60,000 nucleotides of DNA. Source: Tubiluchus corallicola. Its lineage: Eukaryota > Priapulida > Priapulimorpha > Priapulimorphida > Tubiluchidae. The position numbers and the translations under genes were made by a program. The notes under the pieces were generated by a model. That model was not told the DNA's origin. It worked only from the letters and a program-made list of their open reading frames with translations, and did not search any database. The stretch lies in assembly GCA_030141605.1 (NCBI GenBank), contig JAQGDQ010000057.1, forward strand, positions 560,001 to 620,000, read 5' to 3'. Shown here piece by piece: positions 1 to 11,900 of the stretch (position 1 is the stretch's first letter; every line of letters starts with the position of its first letter).

Positions 1-657
1 CATAGAGGAATCTCTTTACATTTGACTAAAAACAGACAAAACACCTTCACATAAAATAATACAAGTAAGAATTCTTAGTCAAATATCAAACAAGGAAATT
101 TCATTTGTTCAGCAGTTGGTCTAACATTAATACTGAAAGATGCGATCTAGCAGTCACAGAAAATGTCTACATACTTTGTCGGTTGTCATATACAGTGCAC
201 GATAGATGATATATGAAACTAACAAATCTAAAAAGGCTCCAGGGTATCAACCAGATTTTCTATCTACCAAAATGAAGCCGAGATTTTTAACAGCTATTGA
301 GAAGGCTTTCTTTAGTCAATGAGTTTAAACCTGTTCAACAAAGCAGTTTACATTACAGTATATCAGGAGAGTTTGCAAACAGTTGCTGGTTCCAACAATC
401 AAGTGACATATTAACATTGACTCACTAATACAAAGATAAATGATAAAGAAATAATTGTTTCAACGACACTTGAAATCTTGTCCACTCACTAAACAGGACA
501 TGCTGCAAGTGACAAGCAGTGAAAATTGATTTGTAGCTAATTCTAAAGCCATTATCATTATTAGCTACACATTCAAACTTGCATAAAACAAATGAAGCAA
601 TATAAACGACAAGCAACTAGAAAAAAAAATCTATCAAAACATAAGCGGCATAATTAC
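1..657 (-). other. MED14 intron, downstream of exon 4 (partial)
   Basis: AT-rich intronic sequence to the left edge. No further MED14 exon, RNA gene or repeat was recognised here. Confidence 0.6.
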
Positions 658-752
658 CGAGCATTCACCAATTGTTCTCTAGCCATTTGTGCCAACATGT
701 CTGCTGTATCAATAAACAACATTTCTTGCTGCTCCAAAAACATCATAATGTC
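658..752 (-). CDS. MED14: MED14 coding exon 4
   Basis: This 95-nt exon lies between a TTTTCAG acceptor and a GTAATT donor. It codes DIMMFLEQQEMLFIDTADML followed by AQMAREQLVNA, aligning with the FLDQQ..LFVDTADRLA..AR segment of MED14. It ends in phase 2, and the next exon is not visible between 1 and 657. Confidence 0.92.
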
Positions 753-3700
753 CTGAAAACATTGAATTAAAGCATCAGAATCTGTAACAGAGAATTATAT
801 GCTGTAGTGGTGCAGAAATAATATTTTTTCTGATATGAACATTAAAACTAGACAAATCAGCAACATAAGCATGGAAGCCCAAAATTACAGACATACTCCA
901 TTAAAACGTGCAAAGAAAATATTAAAACAGAATACAGAATTAAAACAAAAAGTGAAACAATACAATTTGCTTCAGCTGACATTTATAGTCACATTTTTTA
1001 AAATGTCACAGTGCAAAGTCAAACACATAAGCAAACATCCAACATGAATGTTTTAGATTAGCAATAAATTGGATCAGCTTCGCCATGTGAATGGATATAT
1101 ATTGATTCGATTCATCTACACGAGGACACAATGAAATGAGAGTTGAAAATAAATAATAACATAATGATGATGACAACACTGGTGATAATGATGATCACAA
1201 TAATAATAATAAGAAGAAGAAGAAAGAAGAAGGAGAAGAAAAATTTGTATGTGCAACCAAACACAATATAATCAGTGCATGCATGACAAGGATTTCAACA
1301 CAAGTTATCAAAAAGTAATACAAAACATTCACAATTTGACAAAAATGAGAAGTATCCAACAAAAAAAAATTGAGTGCTCTAAAACACGCATGCCTTTAAA
1401 TGCACCATACTGCTACCCCTATCTTTTACACGCCGATATATTCCACAAAAACAATGGAAACAAAAATAGTTTCCACAATTACATAGTTAAACTCAAAATT
1501 AGGTTAATCTCCAGTCGAAATCATACTAAATCTCCTATAAATGCTGGCATAACAGCAGAATAATCCAAAAATCATTTACTTAAAATGACATTTTGGAAGA
1601 AATCTTTTCTGTAATCAATGGCAAATCTGCAATAAATTGCACCAAAATGAAAATAATCCTTGGCTGTACAATTGAATATGTACCAATATCTGCTATACAA
1701 ACTTTACCACTTCAAAATAACGAAAACTTTAAAGGAAAACAGGATGATTTTTCACATACTACTTCACTTTCAAGTACAGCAAAAAGTATACATTTTAATG
1801 CCATTAACACTAATAATGACATCACAAACAAACATAATTCCCAACAGCAGTTTGTGAAAGTGAAAATTGAAGTACAGCACTGCTATAAAAGATTCAGCGT
1901 GTTGTACTAAAACTTGGCATGTTGTAAGATAAAAATTCTAATTTCAAATTTACCGCAGTGCTAACGCATGAACTGTCGAAAAACAAACGAACGAACACTT
2001 CTGAAATAAGAGGTACAGCACCTATTTTTTGTGCAAAGCATTTCTGAAATGCTGGTTCTAGTGCCCGCTTAACTAGCAAAAGGCAAAATGCGTGTAACAA
2101 TGAAGAACTAGTGGTGCAGACGTGAAATTGTGTTTGTGTGTAAATAAGTCACATAAGCCATTTTTGAAAAATATTTCCGTTTAATATTTTAAAGAGTAGA
2201 TTGTTTTGACCTACAGTTTAAGATTGGATCTGGTTTTCCTTTAATATATGAAAAAATAATAAACAATTCAGCTTTTAAAAAATAACAATCATATTATGTA
2301 GTCTGTTGTAGCAATGGAACCAAAACTGAAATTACAAACCAAAACCGAAATTTACAAAACTGTGAAAATCGATACCAAAATGAAACTGTACAGAAATCAT
2401 TTTTGCTGAACCAACTACTAATTAAACTGTAAAAAGATTTATAATAAGTAAAATGTTTTTATTTTGGCTGCTTGCTTTTAATCACTCTGATAGAAACTTA
2501 ATGAAATAATTAGCCAACAAAAATTACCTTTAAATAACAGTTGAACTAGAATCCTGTAATTCAATTTATACTCAAGTTATACAAATGCAACTAGAACTAA
2601 CACCTTGGAATTCTATATTTCAAAAAATAAACAAATTTTATTTCAAATATTTTGTTGCATGTATTTCACAAGTTAAAAAATTAGGCTTGTTTTGTTCAAG
2701 TTACACTTTTATATTTCAGTTGACTGTGCCTAAAGATAATAAAACTTCACAGGCATCTGCACTGAAGACATTGCATTGCTGTAAAAGCCTGAACATTAAC
2801 TGCACACTACATGAAATTTCCGCTTTATTAGTGTTATTTTACCAAAGATTTTTAAGCAGTTTTCAACAACTAAGGATCTCGAAATAAAAAGGTAAAATGG
2901 ACAAATATTACTAAAACCTCAAAAAAATACTACCGAATGTTTCAGCTATGAAACGTAATAATTTCAAAAATGAAACTGAACCGGAAGTGAAATTACCAGC
3001 AAACAAAAACAAAAATCTTATTTCCAGGTCTCTGGTCTTTAGGGGTTATTGTGAAGTGGTAAGATTTGCATATCAGGTATTGGTGCATTTTAGCATGTAT
3101 TTTGCTCAGATATATTTTGTATATCTAGTTTGCTCAGTTTGACACAATGCTTTTAGTTTTATTAATACCAGATTCACACTGTATTTGTGGTTACAGTAAA
3201 TGCAAAAAGTAGATGAATGCGAACACACTTTACACACTCGTCGCTCTTTATAACAACATTAAGGCAATGCAAACCAACATTAATAAATAATCATTGCATC
3301 ATTTTAAGATAATCCATATTGACTTTGTGGGAAAATCAGAGGCAAAACCAAACAATAACTTATTATTGCTTGGGTTGACAAGCATCACAAGTCAAAGTCC
3401 AATACACTACGACAAAAAGTAAGTGAAGCTTACAACAAACAAAAACATACACAGAAAGATTTTGTACTTACGCTACACCTGTACACCTTAGCAGCATAAC
3501 TTGCCCATTTTACAACTGCTAGTAGACGAATGAACAACTGCCTCGTGCGACTCGCAAATTGAACAATTTCAATTTTCCTATAAACAGCAAAACAAATTTG
3601 CGCAACCCGTGGTTCCTAAACTATCACGGGGAACACCAAATCACACACGTGTGCAGGTGCTAGAACAACTGGACTTTATACATTGACAATGCAAGCTCTA

Positions 3701-5932
3701 GATGTAAATGTAAACATCATATAATAGCTTACTTAAGTGTATCAAATATTTAAGTAAGATGTGCTAATAGAGTAACAAGTTCTTAGATGTTTCTACAATA
3801 AAATAATGAAAATAAAAATTTTCCGTGTTTGAAAACAAACCTTTCCATGTCGCTCTTCCTTGGCAACCTGAAAAAGAAAAAGCTGATAATGCTAAAGAAA
3901 AATAGTGAAGCTGAGATTTAAGAAATGAGACACCTTATCTAAACTTACAATAAAATGGGGAAGTAAGAAGTTCAAGTGTTTGTAAGTTTTATCAACTAAC
4001 AGTCCAAAAAATTATACATGAAGAAAAATAATAATAAGCACTATTATACTTTCCACAAAAATATCAGAAAAATAACTGCCGAAAGCAAAATATCATTAAC
4101 TAATAAGACCTTTCACAGTTTCGTTGTGCGCATGTGCAGATACTGTAGTCAAAAGTTAAGTGTACCACAGCAACACGTCTTAACTACAACCGTTACGTGA
4201 CAAGTGGGCAAAACAAAGCCTTCTGCCACATCAGTTTGGTAACTTCAGACATTTTACGTGGACCTTACTTAACTATGCGTTAAAGTGTGTATAGAGTGAT
4301 TTACTGGCAGGATCTTGCTTGGTAACAAGAAAAAAAGTAAAGTTCTAGCTAGCTGTTAAAACTGTTACTATTACAATAGGATGGGCTGCGAGGCGTTGTC
4401 AAGTGCCCACAAATGCGTTGTCTGGAAAACTTAGCCTTTGACATTTGTTCACTACCATCATCACCACTACTGGATCTGTGAGAAATCTTATTAGATTATG
4501 ACTGCGATTGCCAGAGTTTATAAACCACTGCAATTTATTTTAACAATTATTACCAAATGTGACTAATGAGTTGTAGAAAGAAAAATTTGTCAAAATAAAC
4601 TGCAATGCTTTATAAACTCTGACATTCACAGTCATAATTTAATTAATTAATGATATAGTTAGTTGCCTGCTATTTTGAAAAAAAGTGTTGATACCGAAAG
4701 CAAAATATTTTAAACATTTTATTCCTAAAAATTCTGCATGTACTTAAAGGAAAACCGAATGATTGTGTAAAGAATAAAGAATGCTCTAAAATACTGAAAA
4801 CTACAATAGCTTTTTTTAAATCAAAGTTTAGATTAAATAATAATTACCTCGGATACTCAAATTTCGTTAAACTTTCAAAGCTACGCGCGGCTCAGTGAAT
4901 CTGCTAAGATTGGCAGCAGTGCATTTTTGTCACATTCGTGGGGCCGACAAATAGAAGGCAGTAGCGTGATAAACATAATCATGAACTGCAGTGTTAGTTT
5001 CTGACGTCATATGATGTAAAGCCCATTTTTCGTGACATCATGCATTTAAACAGTACTGCAACACTTATGCAAATGTGCTTTATATGCATGGAAACACGCC
5101 TGCCATTGCACAAACTATGGTTAGTTTCTGACGTAAGCAATAGCTGTGTTAGGTTGCCGTTAATTAACTTTCTAAGCTAATTATTCAAATATAAGGAACA
5201 AGAAACTGTATATTTTGGACAGTAAATTAAAATGAGAATGAGTCTAAACAATCGTCCGGTCTTCCTTTAATATTGCTACACATTCTGCAGGGAAGTAGAA
5301 GCTTAAGTTAGAATAAAACTTTTTTGTTTTATATAGCTTTTTACATGCTTCACCTTTTCATAGAACGATGTTTACAGAATTTGAATGAGGCATTGTTAAA
5401 AACTATTAAATAGCTTAACTTTCTCAAATAGCTATATGCTTATGTGAAACTTACTAAAAAATGTCGAAATACCAACAAAAAATCTGTAACTCTCCCAGAC
5501 TAAAATTCTGTCGCATTTTTAAGAGCTCAGTAACTTTATTTTCTGATTTCAACCTATAATATCCTCATCTTCTACTCACATCAATAAATTGTGAAAACGA
5601 AAAGCCAAAACCATAAATAAATTTAATATTTTTGGAATAAAGAACAGTTTTTTCTTACAAAAACTAAACAGAATAAAGAAAACATCTGAAAAACAGGCAC
5701 ATTTCACAGTTCGGCAAATACTGGAAATTCACAATTAAAAATCAAAAGATAATCAGTTAAAAACATCTCATTTAACTTACAGTTCAGCAAGTACTGTGAG
5801 CTCATGATAAGTTCTTTGTATGATGTAATCCACAAGAACGGCTAATGATATTCGTCCAGCCCCAGCCTGCTGAGCCGATGCGGCCACCGGAACAAGCTGA
5901 CCACCTTCGACTGTTGTCTGTATTGGGGCCAT
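658..5932 (-). CDS. MED14: MED14, Mediator complex subunit 14 (5' part; gene runs off left edge)
   Basis: MED14 is the scaffold that joins the head, middle and tail modules of the RNA polymerase II Mediator complex in the nucleus. Four minus-strand exons (5781-5932, 3841-3867, 3472-3577, 658-752) join with matching phases (2, 2, 0, 2) into about 126 residues. These follow the conserved N-terminus of animal MED14: MAPIQTTVEGG, then DYIIQRTYHELTVLAEL, LPRKSDMER, KIEIVQFASRTRQLF, and FIDTADMLAQMAREQL. The family is about 1,450 residues long, so only the start is present and the remaining exons lie beyond position 1. The start is the first ATG in the frame and matches the MAP start of vertebrate MED14. 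No second gene fits these segments. The identification is firm; the 5' UTR and promoter were not resolved, although a possible acceptor about 45 bases upstream of the ATG could mark a non-coding first exon. Confidence 0.95.
753..3471 (-). other. MED14 intron 3
   Basis: Intron between exons 3 and 4. It holds an AAT/AAG-type purine microsatellite at about 1195-1240 and otherwise AT-rich sequence. The open frames at 1249-1910 and 2585-2887 show no recognisable domain or conserved neighbour and look like chance frames. Confidence 0.6.
3472..3577 (-). CDS. MED14: MED14 coding exon 3
   Basis: This 106-nt exon lies between a GTTTATAG acceptor and a GTAAGT donor. It codes KIEIVQFASRTRQLFIRLL followed by AVVKWASYAAKVYRCS, nearly identical to the second conserved helix of MED14. 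It starts in phase 2 and ends in phase 0, consistent with both neighbours. Confidence 0.93.
3841..3867 (-). CDS. MED14: MED14 coding exon 2 (27-nt microexon)
   Basis: This is a 27-nt exon between a clear CTTTTTCAG acceptor and a weak GTTTGT donor. With the flanking exons it reads L-LPRKSDMER, matching the LPRKSDxER motif of MED14 exactly. It is required to connect exon 1 to exon 3, so it is presumably constitutive. Removing 27 nt keeps the frame but deletes this conserved motif. Confidence 0.9.
4499..4634. mobile_element. Short MITE with TA flanks, in MED14 intron 1
   Basis: A 136-bp element with terminal inverted repeats about 48 bp long. The left end, TGACTGCGATTGCCAGAG, matches the reverse complement of the right end at roughly 90%. 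A TA dinucleotide flanks each side (4497-4498 and 4635-4636), as expected of Tc1/mariner-type target-site duplication. It has no coding capacity. Confidence 0.75.
4997..5012. promoter_or_regulatory. CRE-like palindrome TGACGTCA in MED14 intron 1
   Basis: A perfect TGACGTCA cAMP-response element lies within TTAGTTTCTGACGTCATATG. The same TTAGTTTCTGACGT prefix recurs about 130 bases downstream as a half site. There is no independent evidence that it acts as an enhancer or alternative promoter. Confidence 0.25.
5781..5932 (-). CDS. MED14: MED14 coding exon 1
   Basis: This exon codes about 50 residues from ATG (5932-5930) to a GTAAG donor just below 5781, ending in phase 2 (CT|gtaag). A low-complexity Val/Ala/Gln segment is followed by the conserved helix ISLAVLVDYIIQRTYHEL, which aligns with the first helix of MED14 in other animals. 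The Ala/Gln-rich linker is much shorter than the Gly/Ala/Pro tract of mammals. Confidence 0.93.
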
Positions 5933-6629
5933 CACAGTGAACTTATTAAGTATTCTTGTTAGTATTTACCAACAACTGAAAGAGTAATCAGTAAAAGTGT
6001 AAATTTTAATGAAATATCTAAAGCACAATGATCAAGAGCTGTATTTTCCATCTCATAAATTACTGTTAATGTGACAAACAAACTTTAACTAGTACCTTAA
6101 ATAGAAAAAACTAGGAAGTTTTTCAAATAAACTTTATTTTAAGCAGTGGTAATTTATTTCTCCTGATTCTTAATATTGCTCATTATTTAAAACTCTTTTT
6201 TAATACGTTAATCATTCAGCTTTAACAATAAGTGCTGAAATTAGAACAAGACAATAATAAGTCAGCTGTCCAAAGAAAAAGCAGCTCAACTGAATTTTAC
6301 ATTAAAATGAAATGCATTCTCTTCAGATAAAGAATGGATAATTTATTTCAGGATTTTATTGCCATGTGAATAAAAAATAAAGAATTTAGTTACTGAAAAA
6401 CTATTCAAGTCTACATTACACATAGGTTAACTCTGAGTAAAACAGTTTAGTGTCCAGTTAACCAAAGTCAAAATAGTTCAAGTCCTATGCATAAAATCTT
6501 AGCCTATATTTATAAGCAAAAAGATGCAGATCCCATTATCAAAACAGTTTAAGTCCACGAAACAACCACAATCAAATTTCTAATTTGGTTCCATAGGCAA
6601 CAGCTATGGGACAAAAAATAAAAGCTATG

Positions 6630-7440
6630 TCCTGTTCACATGTCTTTTAAATGTAGTGAATGTCTTAGCAGGTCCCTGATCAATGACATCGATGTAGCTT
6701 ATAAAGGGTAATACACATCTTCTAGTTGATGCAGTGCGTGGCAACAGTGAAAAAGTTATGAGAAAGCAAAGTTAACTTGAATGCCTACGAGGACGTATGG
6801 CAATGTGTCAGATAGGCAGGAGAAACATTTAAGTCTTTTATATGCAGCATTTTACATTCCATAAATGACAACAACGCAAATACAGAAAACAAAAAAAATC
6901 CTGAGACAGTTAAAACTGAAGTAAAATTTGTGAAAAACCAAAAATAAAGTCTAATCTGGAAAACAGTCTTTGAAGGTTACTGAACTGCATCTTTTATTAA
7001 ATTGTCTAAATGAATGCTGCTACTATGCCAGAAGTCTTTTAAGCCAAGCAAGAGGTATCTCTGTTGCAAAAAAATCAAAAATAATTAATGTTTGATGCCA
7101 ATGATGCTTCAAAATCAAAGAATTTTTAGGTTACAGTTGCATGGAATCAAATCAATCTGCAGATCTACAGCTTGAAGCAGATTGTAAGTTGCCAAAGACT
7201 TGGAAAAATTAATTCTTACTTTGGCATTATAATAAATGAATGCAAGCATTATTTATTAAAATTTATTTTCTAAACAATTCGATATGCAGTGTTTGATATG
7301 TACTGAAAACTTCAACTGATTATCGACTAGGACTCCTAAGTTCTTTTCCTTTGCTCTGAAGGTTTCCACTAATGACTGGCATCCACTCAGATGTGGCTTC
7401 CATGTATCTTGACCCTTTGCACTCGATTAACAAATTGTGG
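6630..7440 (-). mobile_element. Decayed non-LTR retrotransposon fragment (RT C-terminal region)
   Basis: The minus strand near 7300-7370 reads KEKNLGVLVDNQLKFSVHIK, the typical (E)KDLGVxVDxxLKFxxHI motif at the end of a LINE reverse-transcriptase domain. It continues into remnants such as FIYYNAKV. Around 6630-6770 there are weak matches to the LINE ORF2 C-terminus (NFFTVAT, then IDVIDQGPAKTFTTFKRHV). Stops and frameshifts are frequent, so it is dead. The family is probably CR1/L2-like, and the boundaries are approximate. Confidence 0.5.
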
Positions 7441-7794
7441 ACCACAATAGCGGTACTCCTCGTATTAATCTAAATCATAAAATATCTTGAACAAATGAGC
7501 ATGTAGCGCAAAATATAATGCTTGCAAAGTCAAAGTATATTCTAGAGATGCAGTCCGCTGATCAAGAGCATATAAGAGGTTAATTAAATGGGAGTGACAA
7601 CTCACAAATTCGTGTCGATGACTTGACAGTAAACTACTGTGTTTCACATGCTCCATTACTGCATGCTGAATCTTACAGATACTTTCTTACTTATCGTTTC
7701 CAACATATTGTTCTTATTGACACGTCCACTGAATGGCAGCCTTTATAGGTGGCATATCCCCAAGGATCTCTGAACAATCTACAAATACCTAAAA

Positions 7795-8015
7795 AAGCTG
7801 TATCTGCTTGGGAATAATGATTTCCAATGACCTCAAATGCAATTCCCATATTATTCATTGCTCTACATCACTGCAAAAGTGGATCATTGTAAAAGCAAAC
7901 CGTGGCATTAGCAAGCTCAACCACTGTGTTATATCGAGAAATACAGCTGTAGTTTTCCTCTTTATAATGATCGATGTACGTATCTTGCTGCTGACTTGGA
8001 TCCCACTTCGATTTT
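7795..8015 (+). mobile_element. Decayed LINE reverse-transcriptase fragment
   Basis: The plus-strand frame from about 7808 reads LGIMISNDLKCNSHI, then KANRGI and SRNTAVVFLF. This follows the LGxxxxxDLKxxxHI...KANRxLGxI...RNxxVxLxLYxxLVRP order seen at the end of the LINE RT domain. It lies in the opposite orientation to the neighbouring fragment, so the two came from separate insertions or an inversion. Confidence 0.55.
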
Positions 8016-8745
8016 TCTACTCGCAAGCAGAGGTGAGACTGTAGACCTTATGAACTGCTTCAAAATGATTTTTTCCAGTCCTCACATAGTTCTTCGTGGT
8101 CATAAGTCTAAGTTATTTGCGCAACCAGATAGAATTAACTTAAATTAATTAATTAACGTTTATTGCACAAATACGTCAATTACAGATCTCACTTCTTTGG
8201 AAATCATGCAAGTTCAGCCAGAAAATCGTCTTCCATCATCAACGATCAGTACTTACTGCTTCGTCATTCGACAGTTTCAAAAGGCCAAAAAGGCATTTGA
8301 GAGAGGATCGCTTACAGATAGTTACCGTCTAGATCCATATCAAGGTATACTTAATAAAAATAATACGTGCAGACACAGCCAAAAAATCCACGCTGAAAAC
8401 TAAAATGATGTCACCGCAATGACTATTCACGCCCACCATAAATAAAACTGAAATAATGAAAGTGCAGAAAATGTCGCAAAATTTTGAAGTAACATACATA
8501 CCACCACAATTTACATGAAATTTGACTTGATGTAACCCATGTTACTTCTGAAACGACGCCATTTCAACTAAACTAGCGACGCCTATGAGAGAAAATTTTA
8601 GTTGTGATTTCAAAAATGGTGGAATACTGTAGTTTAGGCGTTCTTCACTTTAGTGCAACTTAATTCTTTAAAATTTGTAAAACAAAATTTGTCGTCATTA
8701 TGTAGCAGTGGAGTCCTTCAACAGCGGAATCGCAGTAAACACGCC

Positions 8746-8932
8746 ATGGCGCAAGCTTGGCGGAACAATGTTCTTGGCGTCTTGAACGTTGTATTGAGAG
8801 TACCACCCCTGTTTGCTATGGATTGTATTCTGCAACGAATGAATACACAATCACCACAGGAAATGCATGACACCGAAATCAGTACAATTTCCTTTCCGAA
8901 ATATTTTGGATTATCTATTTTATATTGTTCAG
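8746..8932 (+). CDS. RNF139: RNF139 coding exon 1
   Basis: This exon codes 62 residues beginning MAQAWRNNVLGVLNVVLRVP, and its donor is CAG|GTATCT. It ends in phase 1 with a single G that combines with the GT opening exon 2 into a glycine codon. The frame is open upstream to about 8653 but has no earlier in-frame ATG. Confidence 0.9.
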
Positions 8933-11900
8933 GTATCTAATTCAAAGTTTGTCAATCCTAGACCTCAATGGCAGCAAAATGTTTTACGACACAGTCCATA
9001 ATCATGGAGTGCCGCTGTTTCTTTTAAGAATCCATATAAATATATAGAGATGAATATAGAATCCAAAGAAGAATGGAGAGGTTTATAAGTTATTTATCAG
9101 CTTAACCTCTATCCTCCAACGGTAATGGTAAAACTTATGATACAAAATCAGGTTATATTTTTATCTCCAAGTCCAAATATAAAAAAAATATACCCGTATG
9201 TAGCAAAAAAACAGAAGAACCCTTCAAAAGTTAAAAGTGTGCTAAAGAATGCTTTTAGCAGATTCCCCCCAGTGCCCATTTGAAACAAATCGATATTGGG
9301 AGCATTAGCATCATTGCTAGATTCAGTAGATTGTTCCATTTCTGAACAACATGGTTAGAGAAAAAGCCTTTTGTTATATTTGTACATGAATACTGAACAT
9401 ACAATTTTTTACTCATAACCATGCAACTCTCTGTGGGGATTTTCGAAAAATTCATTCGAATCATTCAAGACTGACCTCATTGTTTAAACTGAGATTGGTG
9501 GCAACACATATACATTTCATTTTTGAACCTTTTCCGTCTTTTATTTATAAAATACGTACTACAGTATCCAAACAACAGCAGCATGCTCCAGCAAAAGGTA
9601 GAAGGATTAAATTTTTTGCAACAGTGCATTAATTTTTTGTGTAGTCTATAATGGGTATTATTGTTGATTATTATTATTATGTTATCATACATCCCCATAA
9701 TAAAAATACCCACTTTCACTTTGCATTATAAAAATATTAATATTTAAGCTCTAACTAATTAAGAAACAATTATTGATTTTACGAAGCCTAAACATACACA
9801 CTGTAACTTTGCAAGGAAAAGCCTTGAAAATTTAAAGTCTTCGAAGCAGTACTAATTATATATTAATATTTAAGCTCTAACTAATTAAGAAATAATTATT
9901 TATTTTACAAAGCCTAAACATACACACTGTAACTTTGCAAGGAAAAGCCTTGAAAATTTAGTCTTCGAAGCAGTACTAATTATGAGCTTTAGTGTGAAAA
10001 TGCTTAAATCACAATAGATGTACTAACAATACTTACTAGCCGTATTTTCCCACAGGAAGAAATTTGAATCAGATACGTAGCTGAGGTTAGATGGCTTACT
10101 AAGACATACAAAACAACGGACAATCAAGAAACAGTATGCTGTAGGTTTTGGAAAACGTGATACGGTGTAGATGCTGAGAGAGCGGAAAGAGATATTGGCA
10201 ACAATAGAAATTGCACTTTTTAAACAAAACTCCTCCTATGGCCTTGGTAAAATATTTTTTTCCACAAGTACTTAGGCAGAGTGGAGTCGATGTGTGCCTG
10301 GGGTTTTATAATGCTGGGTTTCTTTTGGGGCCCGAGACAGGAGACAAAACGTGAAAAATTAAGGCAAATAGCTTGGTCACTGAGCTGTTACAGTATTGGA
10401 CTAGGGGTCTATGGTTTTAATTATATGGGTAGTCAGGTAAGGGTAGATGTATATTTAATATTTTTCAGAATATGGGCTTGGCTACGTCACGATAAAGTGT
10501 TAAAACAGGCTTTTGCCAGTACAGTAAGCCCTTGCTTAGCAACTCCCCACTTAGTGACATTTCGTTTTAACAACGATAATCGTTCAATACCTTCTTTTGC
10601 TTAACGTCGCATGTTTTGTTTTAACGACAATTTTTTTACCTTACTTTAAACACTGAAATCTTATTTACTGCGCTTGTACTCTATCAAGAAGCCTGCCATT
10701 TAACCCAGACCACTGTAGCGCCACTAAACCAACAGCAGGCAATCAGATATAGCTATAGGCAGGCCGCGATGATTCCTTGTTTTCAAAAATCTAAATAAAA
10801 TTTTCCTTGATAAAATGCAAGAGTTTCAGCTGATAAAACTCTCCTGTCGCATAGTTAACTGCTGTGTTCACCTCATTTGCATCTTAGCTGCCACAAACAC
10901 GATGCTAGTAATATTAGTAATATTTTAATTAAAGAAACGCTGTAAAACTGTAAGCAATAAACCATATTTAAAGTGTTTAATTTATGAACCAAGCGTTATT
11001 AATTTTTCTCTTGCAAGATAAATGAAACTTTTAACACAGCCATGCTCAGTGGTTTTTGCCCTGCTGCAAGCAACTGAACCTTTTTACATAGCCAAGCACT
11101 ATTGATTTTTGCTCCTGGAGCACAACTGAATGCTTTTACATCATTTCTTATGGAAAGCAATGTTTTGTTTAGTGACATTTCGCTTAACGACTCGTTTTAG
11201 GTGGAACGCATTAGCGTTGTTAAGCGAAGACTTACTGTAACTGGAAAAGTAAACTGGAATTGACAAACTTGCAGGATAGTTACCTGGGGTACAGGGTCAT
11301 ACAAAGGCCCGTTGACTTTGGGTCAAAGGGTCAAAGTCAGTATCAGTTTTTCCATAGTTTCTATCACTTCCTAGTTCTTGTTATGTTGCTAGGTGGTATC
11401 TAGTTCTTGCGATTGGCTGAATATGAGTCATTTCGATATAGTGTACAAGTTCTTAAGCTTTATTTATTATGCAAGTGGAGTACTTTATCAAGTGATTTGT
11501 TGGCAAATATTTGAGAAATACTGTAGAGCTTTCACGCTTCCATTAAGTAATCCTACTAACACTTTTGTTTGTATTGTATTTTTAGGTATTACAGCAAGTG
11601 TGGTGATGTTTTTGCTAGACACTGTGCAGCTTTTAGAGGCGTACATGTGGTGTGTAACAGTTGGCATTCTCTTTCTGTCTGGCTGGTGGAACAACATGTG
11701 AGACATTTTAAAGTGTTCTGTTAATTTTAAAGTTGGTTAATATAAACTGCAAGGTGGTGTTAAACGGCTTAAATGTTATATTATAAAATAACAATGAAAT
11801 GTTGCAGTATGAGGGACTGGCCGTTGATGCAACTTTTTAGGTCAGTCGTTTAAGTCTTAGAAGCCTGAAGTGTATCTATTTATTCCATTTGTCCAGGCAC

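Larger units (their letters stand above)
5933..8745. other. Divergent intergenic region between MED14 and RNF139
   Basis: About 2.8 kb separates the two start codons. It must contain both promoters but also holds decayed LINE reverse-transcriptase pieces in both orientations (listed separately). No TATA box or CpG island stands out. The sequence just upstream of the RNF139 ATG is somewhat richer in G and C. Confidence 0.6.
8933..11585 (+). other. RNF139 intron 1
   Basis: A 2.65-kb intron that has collected three repeat events, each listed separately: a LINE tail on the opposite strand, a 126-bp tandem duplication and a TA-flanked DNA element. Confidence 0.8.
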
